Below are positions 5,822-10,960 of a stretch of DNA of 10,960 nt, one piece after another. The DNA comes from an uncultured cyanobacterium. GTDB taxonomy: Bacteria; Cyanobacteriota; Cyanobacteriia; PCC-6307; Cyanobiaceae. The position numbers and the translations under genes were made by a program. Where the stretch lies: the NCBI GenBank assembly GCA_903934745.1, contig CAIZOZ010000425.1, positions 1 through 10,960 of the forward strand, read 5' to 3'. Below the pieces are notes generated by a model, which had not been told where the DNA came from, did not search any database, and worked only from the letters and a program-made list of their open reading frames with translations. Each line of letters opens with the position of its first letter. Position 1 is the stretch's first letter.

Positions 5822-8110
5822 ATGAAGTTCACGGTCGCCGATCTGCTCGACCAGCTCTCCACTGACGAATGCCTGCAGATCAGCAAGCTGGAGAAAGCCC
5901 TCGGCCTGTCCACCAAAACCGACAAGGACCAGCTGCGGATCGGCCTCGACGCGATGGTGCGGCTGGATCTGGTGAGCGAGAAGGACACCGGTCTGCTGCG
6001 GCATGACAACCCGGAGCTGATCTCCGCCAGGCTGCGCTGTTCCAGCAAAGGCTTCTGCTTCGCCCTGCGGGACGACGGCGGCGAGGACATCTACATCCGG
6101 GATCACCAGCTCAACCACGCCTGGAACGGCGACCGGGTGCTGGTGCGCATCACTCGCGAAGGGGGGCGTCGTCGCTCGCCGGAAGGCGGCGTGCAGTGCA
6201 TTTTGCAACGCAAAACCTCCAGCCTGCTGGCCCAGGTGGAGCAACAAGAGGAACGCCTGCTGGCCATCCCTCTCGACGATCGGCTGCTGACCACCGTCGA
6301 ACTGCCGGCCGCCGATTCGGTTCACCTCGACCCGGCGCAGGAGTCGGTGGTGGAAGTACAGATCGACCAGTTCCCCGTCGGCCAGTTCGGCCCCCTGGGC
6401 CATGTTGCCCGCCGCTTGCCGGTGCGCGGTGGCGAAGCGGCTGATCTTGATCTGCTGCTGACCAAACATCTGCTGCACGATCGCCCTCCAGCCCCGAAAA
6501 CCACCCTCAAAACGCCGCAGGACAAAGGACGCACCGACCTCACAGCCCAGCCGGCCCTGCTGCTGGAGTGCTGGTCTGGGGAGGCTGCCCCGATCTTGCC
6601 GGCCCTCTGGCTCGAAGAACTGGAGGCAGGACGTTGGCGCCTTTGGGTCCACAGTCCCAGCGTCGCCGAACGCTTTGCCAGCGGCGGCGCCCTGGACAGC
6701 TGGATGCGCGACCAGAGCGACGCGATCGCCACTGGTCGGGCCTGGCTGCCTTTGCTGAGTGCTCCGCTCGCCAAAGCCGCCGCCTTTGAGGTGGGCAAGA
6801 CGCAGGACGCGATCTCCGTCGCCCTCGAACTGGATGCGGAGGGTGGCCTGGAGCACTACCGCTTCTGTCTGAGCCGGATCCGGCCCGCCGCCAGGGTGCC
6901 CCAGGCCGCTTTCGAGGCCCTGGCCGAGCGCAAGCCCAAGGCGCGTACCGTGCCGGCGGCTCTCAAGGCCCTCAAGGATCAGCTCCCCCTGCTGGAGCAG
7001 CTGGTAGCCCTGGCGGCCTTGCTGCGGCAGCGGCGCCTTGCCGGCGGTTCCATCGACCTCAATCTGCCGATACCACCGCTGGAGCAGCTCGGCGATCTAC
7101 AGGTACCTGCCCCCGACGCTCCGCGCCAGGGCTGGATGGTGGAGCGGCCAGCGGCAGATGTTTCAGAGGTGCTGCGCGAAGCCGTGCTGATGGCCCATCG
7201 AGGCCTCGGACGCCACCTGGCGGCCCTGCGGCTGCCAGCTCTTTACGCCGTCAACCCCGCAGCTGATGCAGCCGAGATCAATGAAGTGGCCAAGGCCGCC
7301 CTGGCCCTGGAAATTCCCCTGGAGCTCTCGGTCGAGGGCAATGCCAGCGCCGCCGAGCTGGCGGCCGCCTTCGCCGCCACCGATCGCCAACGGGCGCTGC
7401 AACAACAACTGCGGGACAGCCTCAAACCAGCTCTCTATGCCAATGAGGCTGGTCCCCATGCCCTGGCTGGCGAAACCGAGGCCTTTGCCCCCTGGACCTG
7501 CCCTGCCCTCCACTACGCCGACCTCTGGAACCAGCAGTTGCTGGTCACCCTGTTGAGTGAAGGCAAGGACCGTCCCACCGTGCGCCATAAGACCAGTGCC
7601 GACATCGCCAGTGACAGTTGCCATGGCCTGATCGATTGGTCGCTGCTGGCTCCCAGCCAGCTGGCCCCCTATGAGCAGGCTCTCCAGCACGGCCTCGCCC
7701 AGCGCCTGAACAGTCGTCAGGGGTTGTTGCAGGAATTTCAGGACGATCTGCTGGCCATGGCCCAGGCCCGCCATACCGAACCGCTGGTCGGCCAGGTTTT
7801 GACCGGCGTGATCAGCGGCGTGCAGAGCTACGGCTTCTTTGTGGAGGTGCCACCTTCCAACGTGGAGGGGTTGGTGCACGTGAGCTCGCTCAAGGACGAC
7901 TGGTACGAGTACCGATCACGCCAGAATCGCCTGGTGGGCAGGAAGTTCCGGCGCACCTTCATGGTGGGCGACAGCGTGGAGGTGGAGATCCAGAAGGTGG
8001 ATGCCCTGCGCCATCAGATCGATCTGGCGGTGGTGCTGCCGGAGTCCAGCGACGAAGCCATGGAGGCCGATTCGGAGCCAGATCCCGAGTCCGAACCCGA
8101 GGCGGACTGA
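5822..8110 (+). CDS. RNase II/RNB-family protein with degenerate active site (Zam/VacB-like)
   Basis: A 762-residue protein from the ATG at 5822 (MKFTVADLL); an ATG at 5816 adds two residues, and I prefer the former as a typical cyanobacterial N-terminus. Order: winged-helix-like domain (about 1-62), two cold-shock/OB-like segments (about 65-150 and 150-205; SSKGFCFALRDDGGEDIYIR is clear), an RNB-like core (about 235-640), an S1 domain (about 653-740; GQVLTGVISGVQSYGFFVEV, GLVHVSSL) and an acidic tail. Active RNase II/R needs an RD-x-DDA aspartate cluster and a TSPIRRYxDL motif. Here the first position reads EAAPILPAL (about 254-262) and the second TCPALHYADL (about 559-568), so the catalytic aspartates and the arginine pair appear to be gone while flanking sequence (WRLWVH, HYADLWNQ) stays alignable. 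It probably binds RNA without cutting it. It lies 8 bases upstream of ubiX. It resembles what is annotated as Zam (acetazolamide resistance) in cyanobacteria. Confidence 0.85.
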   Translation: MKFTVADLLDQLSTDECLQISKLEKALGLSTKTDKDQLRIGLDAMVRLDLVSEKDTGLLRHDNPELISARLRCSSKGFCFALRDDGGEDIYIRDHQLNHAWNGDRVLVRITREGGRRRSPEGGVQCILQRKTSSLLAQVEQQEERLLAIPLDDRLLTTVELPAADSVHLDPAQESVVEVQIDQFPVGQFGPLGHVARRLPVRGGEAADLDLLLTKHLLHDRPPAPKTTLKTPQDKGRTDLTAQPALLLECWSGEAAPILPALWLEELEAGRWRLWVHSPSVAERFASGGALDSWMRDQSDAIATGRAWLPLLSAPLAKAAAFEVGKTQDAISVALELDAEGGLEHYRFCLSRIRPAARVPQAAFEALAERKPKARTVPAALKALKDQLPLLEQLVALAALLRQRRLAGGSIDLNLPIPPLEQLGDLQVPAPDAPRQGWMVERPAADVSEVLREAVLMAHRGLGRHLAALRLPALYAVNPAADAAEINEVAKAALALEIPLELSVEGNASAAELAAAFAATDRQRALQQQLRDSLKPALYANEAGPHALAGETEAFAPWTCPALHYADLWNQQLLVTLLSEGKDRPTVRHKTSADIASDSCHGLIDWSLLAPSQLAPYEQALQHGLAQRLNSRQGLLQEFQDDLLAMAQARHTEPLVGQVLTGVISGVQSYGFFVEVPPSNVEGLVHVSSLKDDWYEYRSRQNRLVGRKFRRTFMVGDSVEVEIQKVDALRHQIDLAVVLPESSDEAMEADSEPDPESEPEAD

Positions 8111-8118
8111 GTGCCCTG

Positions 8119-8751
8119 ATGCGCGATTCTGATCCCGTGGTTCTGGCCGTGTCCGGGGCCTCAGCCCAACCCCTGGCCCAGCGGGCCTTGCAATTGCTGC
8201 TGGAGGCCGGTCACCGGGTTGATCTGGTCACCAGTCGGGGCGCGATCGGCGTCTGGCAGGCCGAACTGGGCCTGCGGGTGCCCTCGGAACCCGAGGCCCA
8301 GGAAGCTTTTTGGCGGCAACGCTGCGCCTGCGACAGCGGCGAGCTGCGCTGCCATCGCTGGAACGATCAGGCTGCCGCCATCGCCAGTGGCAGCTATGCC
8401 ACCCGGGGGATGGTGATCCTGCCGGCGAGCATGGGAACGGTCGGTCGCATTGCCTCGGGCGTGGCCCTCGATCTGATCGAACGGGCAGCGGACGTGCACC
8501 TCAAGGAGCGGCGGCCTCTGGTGATCGCCCCCCGTGAACTGCCCTGGAATCTGGTGCATCTGCGCAACCTCACCACCCTCGCCGAAGCTGGAGCCCGGAT
8601 TGCACCACCGGTGCCGGCCTGGTATCACCAGCCGCGCAGCATCGAGGAGATGGTGGATTTTCTGGTGATCCGGGTGTTTGACAGCCTCGGCCTTGAGCTC
8701 GGCCACCTGAACCGTTGGCAGGGTCCCCCCCAGCGGCCATCCTCACCCTGA
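8119..8751 (+). CDS. ubiX: Flavin prenyltransferase UbiX
   Basis: A 210-residue member of the UbiX/Pad1 family, which joins a dimethylallyl group to FMN to make the prenyl-FMN cofactor of UbiD decarboxylases. In cyanobacteria the UbiX/UbiD pair acts in plastoquinone synthesis, decarboxylating the prenylated 4-hydroxybenzoate intermediate. Visible signatures: the N-terminal nucleotide-binding loop VSGASAQPLA (11-20), GMVILPASMGTVGRIASG (97-114), AADVHLKERRPLVIAPRE (123-140), LRNLTTLAEAGA and PPVPAWYHQP (163-172). These match E. coli UbiX block by block, with GASA in place of the usual GASG in the first loop. A short insertion near 60-80 with CACDSGELRCHRW is longer than in E. coli. The start ATG follows the RNB-family stop by 8 bases, so co-transcription is likely. 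The gene's end overlaps the start of the next gene by about 37 bases. Confidence 0.92.
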   Translation: MRDSDPVVLAVSGASAQPLAQRALQLLLEAGHRVDLVTSRGAIGVWQAELGLRVPSEPEAQEAFWRQRCACDSGELRCHRWNDQAAAIASGSYATRGMVILPASMGTVGRIASGVALDLIERAADVHLKERRPLVIAPRELPWNLVHLRNLTTLAEAGARIAPPVPAWYHQPRSIEEMVDFLVIRVFDSLGLELGHLNRWQGPPQRPSSP

Positions 8752-9392
8752 GCCTCCCCCCTTTCACCGTTCTGGCGCTGCTCCGACGCCTACTGCTGCT
8801 CCCCCTGCTGGCGCCCCTGTTGGCGGTCCTGCTGCTGGCGGCCCTCAATCCGCGGCCGAGCCTTTCACTGCGACTGCTGATCTGGCGTACACCACAGCTG
8901 CCAATCGGACTGTGGATCGGGGCCGGTGCGAGCGGCGGAGCGATCCTCAGCGCCGCAGCCGCTGCCCTGGCGCTGCGTCAGGGCCAGTCGTCCCAGCGTT
9001 CGAACGGCCGGCGCCGGCAGGGCCAGGCTGCTGAGAGCCCGGAGCCCTGGGAGGAGCAACCGCGCCGCTCCCCTGTGGCCAGCTGGTTCGCGCGTTCCCA
9101 GCAGGGCTTCGCCGCAACGCCCCCTGATTCGGTGGCCCCTGGTCCAACGGCAGCCAGTCAGGGGCTGCGATCGCGGGGCAGTGCCGGTCCCCAGCGCGCG
9201 CCGGGTGAGCCGGCCCCGACGGTGGCCGTGCCTTTCCGGGTGCTGCATCGCCCCGGGGGTCCCAACCCGCCAGCCGCTCAGGCGCCGCCCCAGCCCGTCG
9301 CTACGGCCGACCCTGGGCCCAAGGCCCACGCCCACGCCGAGCCGATGGCGGTCGGGGACGACTGGGGGCAGAACGAGGCGGACGACTGGTGA
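8715..9392 (+). CDS. LapA-like two-helix membrane protein with disordered tail
   Basis: A 225-residue protein of unknown function. Two hydrophobic segments (about 17-43 and 62-87) flank a short NPRPSLSLRLLIWRTPQLPIG-type linker. That layout (strand-like L-L-W, then P-G before the second helix) recalls the LapA/DUF1049 family, but I would not assign LPS function from it. Residues 90-225 are Pro/Ala/Gly/Arg-rich, of low complexity and probably disordered and cytoplasmic, ending in an acidic-aromatic cap with two DDW units (GDDWGQNEADDW). The start is uncertain. A TTG at 8715 overlaps ubiX by 37 bases, and no ATG or GTG lies between it and the first helix. GC content is very high even for this window. 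It may be in the same transcript as ubiX. Confidence 0.6.
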   Translation: MAGSPPAAILTLSLPPFTVLALLRRLLLLPLLAPLLAVLLLAALNPRPSLSLRLLIWRTPQLPIGLWIGAGASGGAILSAAAAALALRQGQSSQRSNGRRRQGQAAESPEPWEEQPRRSPVASWFARSQQGFAATPPDSVAPGPTAASQGLRSRGSAGPQRAPGEPAPTVAVPFRVLHRPGGPNPPAAQAPPQPVATADPGPKAHAHAEPMAVGDDWGQNEADDW

Positions 9393-9422
9393 GAGCGGAT
9401 CCGGAACCGGGAGCGGATCCGG
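9393..9422. repeat. 12-bp direct repeat after the LapA-like gene
   Basis: GAGCGGATCCGG occurs at 9393-9404 and 9411-9422, exact, with AACCGG between. Each copy contains the 8-base palindrome CGGATCCG. It lies immediately downstream of the LapA-like stop and runs into a hairpin. Confidence 0.7.
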
Positions 9423-9435
9423 GGACTGAAGTCCC
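9422..9435 (+). terminator. Candidate short hairpin upstream of the DUF2996 gene
   Basis: GGGAC and GTCCC form a 5-base stem around TGAA (the innermost T and A could also pair). It follows the direct repeat and precedes an AT-rich run (TAAAGTTCAAT), but there is no T tract. It may be a terminator of the upstream transcript, an RNA leader element of the DUF2996 gene (37 bases before its GTG), or chance. Confidence 0.3.
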
Positions 9436-9471
9436 TAAAGTTCAATCAGCATCTGCGCCCGAGCTCCACCG

Positions 9472-9948
9472 GTGACCAACTCCGTCCCTCCCGCTCCCGA
9501 GCCCGCCCAGGCCAAGGCCGCCACTGCTTCTGAGACCACTGCTCCTGCAACCACTGCTCCTGCGACCGCTGTCAAAGCCAAGCCGCCGGCCCTGGAGGAT
9601 CGTCCCTTCGATGAGTTCGTGTCCCAGTTGCTGCTGCCGGCCCTGAGCCGCGAACTGGAGGCCTATGGCGGATCGGCACCGGACCTGAGTTTTGAGCAGG
9701 GCCCGATGCCGGTGGTGGGCAGTCCCTGCTGGATGGTCCAAGGTGCCCTGCCCGGCGAGCGCCGCTTCTGGCTCTGTTTCACCGCTGCCAACATCAGCGC
9801 CGCCAAGACCCTGACCGTGAGCGAGGGGGGTGGCGAACCAAGCCTGCTGGAATCCTTTTTGATCGACGAGAAGAAGATCACCCTGGCCCTGATCGTCTCT
9901 CGCCTGGTGCAACGGCTCAACGGCCAGAAATGGCTAGGGCCGAACTGA
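9472..9948 (+). CDS. DUF2996 family conserved cyanobacterial protein
   Basis: A 158-residue soluble protein starting at GTG. The first 35 residues are Ala/Thr/Pro-rich and contain a near-exact 15-base tandem repeat (TTAPA twice). The rest is a compact conserved-looking domain: KAKPPALEDRPFDEFV (35-50), LLPAL-REL, DLSFEQGPMPVVGSPCWMVQG (71-91), RRFWLCFTAANISAAKTL, and a C-terminal helix, EKKITLALIVSRLVQRLNGQKWLG (133-156). This fits DUF2996, a family I know from cyanobacteria and plant plastids, with no biochemical role I can name. No signal peptide or membrane segment is seen. It sits on the same strand 95 bases before acsF, and a link to chlorophyll or photosystem biogenesis is only a suggestion from location. 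The GTG lacks a strong ribosome site; later in-frame starts would cut into the linker only. Confidence 0.78.
   Translation: MTNSVPPAPEPAQAKAATASETTAPATTAPATAVKAKPPALEDRPFDEFVSQLLLPALSRELEAYGGSAPDLSFEQGPMPVVGSPCWMVQGALPGERRFWLCFTAANISAAKTLTVSEGGGEPSLLESFLIDEKKITLALIVSRLVQRLNGQKWLGPN
9535..9564 (+). repeat. 15-bp tandem repeat in the DUF2996 linker
   Basis: ACCACTGCTCCTGCA is followed directly by the same word ending in G instead of A. It encodes TTAPA-TTAPA in the flexible N-terminal linker and is in frame, so copy number could vary without breaking the gene. Confidence 0.8.
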
Positions 9949-10007
9949 GCGGGCTAGAGGGCTGGACCCGGGCCGTCATAACCCGACCCAGAGGGTCCCA
10001 TCCCCCC

Positions 10008-10013
10008 TACGAT
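10008..10013 (+). promoter_or_regulatory. Candidate -10 element of acsF
   Basis: TACGAT fits the cyanobacterial TAnnnT -10 pattern and would start transcription roughly 25 bases before the acsF ATG. No convincing -35 hexamer lies 17 bases upstream. A GACCC/GGGTC stem (9985-9997, 3-base loop) sits between DUF2996 and this element, possibly a weak terminator or an operator. Confidence 0.25.
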
Positions 10014-10043
10014 GGCGCCACATACCGTCTGAAGCGCCGCACG

Positions 10044-10960
10044 ATGGTTCCTCCCGTCGCCACAGCCAGCCCCTCCACCAGCCAGGAGCTTCCGCGGCTG
10101 GGTACGCCGGAGGCTCCGGCGGTGAAAGATCCGGTCAGGGACACGATCCTTACACCGCGTTTTTACACCACAGATTTCGAGGCCATGGCGGCCATGGATC
10201 TGCGGCCGAATGAAGAGGAACTGGAAGCCATCTGCGAGGAGTTCCGTAAGGACTACAACCGCCATCACTTTGTGCGTAACGAAGCTTTCGACGGCGCTGC
10301 TGACAAGCTCGACCCCGAAACACGCAAGGTATTCATCGAGTTTCTGGAGCAGAGCTGCACCTCCGAGTTTTCCGGATTTTTGCTGTACAAGGAGCTCAGC
10401 CGCCGCATCAAGGACAAGAATCCATTGCTGGCTGAATGCTTTGCCCACATGGCCCGGGATGAGGCCCGCCATGCTGGCTTCCTCAATAAATCGATGGCAG
10501 ATTTTGGTTTGCAGCTTGATCTTGGCTTTCTGACAGCCAATAAGTCTTACACCTTTTTCAAGCCTAAGTTCATCTTTTACGCAACCTATCTGTCCGAAAA
10601 AATCGGCTATTGGCGCTATATCGCTATTTTCCGTCACTTAGAAAAGCACCCTGAAAGCAAGATTTATCCCATCTTCAATCTCTTTGAAAACTGGTGCCAA
10701 GACGAAAATCGTCATGGTGATTTCTTTGATGCCTTGATGAAGGCCCAGCCAGACACCGTGCGCGGCTTCAGCGCCCGCCTGTGGTGCCGCTTCTTCCTGC
10801 TGGCGGTGTTTGCCACCATGTACGTCCGCGACGTGGCCCGTAAGGAGTTCTACGAAGCCCTCGGCCTTGATGCTCGCGATTACGACAAATACGTGATTGC
10901 CAAAACCAACGAAACGTCAGCTCGAGTTTTTCCCGTCGTGCTGGATGTGAAGAATCCCAA
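10044..10960 (+). CDS. acsF: Mg-protoporphyrin IX monomethyl ester oxidative cyclase AcsF (partial, C-terminus beyond right edge)
   Basis: AcsF is the diiron subunit of the aerobic cyclase that closes the fifth (isocyclic) ring of chlorophyll, converting Mg-protoporphyrin IX monomethyl ester to divinyl protochlorophyllide with O2, on the thylakoid membrane. The visible 305 residues carry the diiron ligand set: E108 in SCTSEFSG, then DEARH at 139-143, E185 in YLSEKIGYW, and DENRH at 220-224. NRHHFVRNEAFD (72-83), AVFATMYVRDVARKEFYEALG and the KTNETSARVFPVVLD end are typical. The usual length is about 340-360, so only a short C-terminal part is missing. The ATG at 10044 precedes a Pro/Ser-rich N-terminus that is somewhat variable in the family. 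Codons 149-232 are strikingly AT-rich compared with both flanks, although all ligands are intact. Cyanobacteria often carry two copies (chlAI/chlAII); which one this is cannot be told. Confidence 0.95.
   Translation, partial: MVPPVATASPSTSQELPRLGTPEAPAVKDPVRDTILTPRFYTTDFEAMAAMDLRPNEEELEAICEEFRKDYNRHHFVRNEAFDGAADKLDPETRKVFIEFLEQSCTSEFSGFLLYKELSRRIKDKNPLLAECFAHMARDEARHAGFLNKSMADFGLQLDLGFLTANKSYTFFKPKFIFYATYLSEKIGYWRYIAIFRHLEKHPESKIYPIFNLFENWCQDENRHGDFFDALMKAQPDTVRGFSARLWCRFFLLAVFATMYVRDVARKEFYEALGLDARDYDKYVIAKTNETSARVFPVVLDVKNP

Noticed and set aside
5651..6856. A 401-codon minus-strand frame covering the gap before the RNB-family gene
   Set aside because: Most is antisense to a clearly coding domain. 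The end lying in the gap (5655-5821) reads plausibly but has no start of its own with support and no recognised family. I see nothing else in this 167-base gap.
1..10960. Mobile elements, CRISPR arrays, tRNA or rRNA genes, phage or defence genes
   Set aside because: No transposase or integrase-like protein, no regularly spaced repeats and no cloverleaf-like sequence was noticed; all sizeable frames are accounted for by housekeeping or photosynthesis-related genes or their shadows.

Overview
The window is a compact, GC-rich stretch of a cyanobacterial chromosome. It most resembles the high-GC Synechococcus/Cyanobium group of picocyanobacteria. The evidence is gene content: the Mg-protoporphyrin cyclase acsF, the tiny photosystem II subunit Psb30/Ycf12, a Ycf20/DUF565 protein, a plant-type D-glycerate 3-kinase and a CbbY-type phosphatase. 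Genus-level placement is inference. I see no mobile element, CRISPR array, rRNA or tRNA. No gap between genes exceeds about 170 bases.

Layout. (1) About 1-1979, minus strand: an apparent operon, transcribed right to left, of cbbY-like phosphatase, ycf20-like membrane protein and glycerate 3-kinase; the last is cut by the left edge. The first two overlap by four bases (GTGA). (2) 2062-4011, plus strand: recJ, divergent from cbbY. (3) 4104-4211, minus strand: psb30, 35 codons, convergent with recJ and easily missed because its frame stays open far upstream. (4) 4377-5654, plus strand: a YkgJ-type cysteine-cluster protein followed by two tandem half-size UPF0016 (TMEM165/GDT1-type) cation transporters. 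(5) 5822-8751, plus strand: a large RNase II-family protein whose catalytic residues look lost, then ubiX. (6) 8715-9392: a LapA-like two-helix membrane protein with a disordered tail. (7) 9472-9948: a DUF2996 protein. (8) 10044 to the right edge: acsF, lacking only its C-terminus.

Functional theme. Much of the window serves photosynthesis. Glycerate 3-kinase closes photorespiration and CbbY removes a misfire product of Rubisco. The UPF0016 pair probably moves Mn2+ (or Ca2+), lies opposite a photosystem II subunit gene and follows a metal-binding-type protein. UbiX makes the prenyl-FMN cofactor needed for plastoquinone synthesis, and AcsF makes chlorophyll's fifth ring.

The observations I would check first are the apparently dead active site of the RNase II-family protein (RDxDDA-type and SPIRRY-type motifs both replaced), a sharply bounded AT-rich island of about 250 bases inside acsF, the hidden psb30 gene, and a perfect 7+7 inverted repeat in the psb30/ykgJ divergent promoter region. 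I do not see an obviously new multi-gene system; the most novel item is the pseudo-ribonuclease. Shine-Dalgarno sites are weak or absent throughout, so start codons rest mainly on homology, overlaps and spacing.
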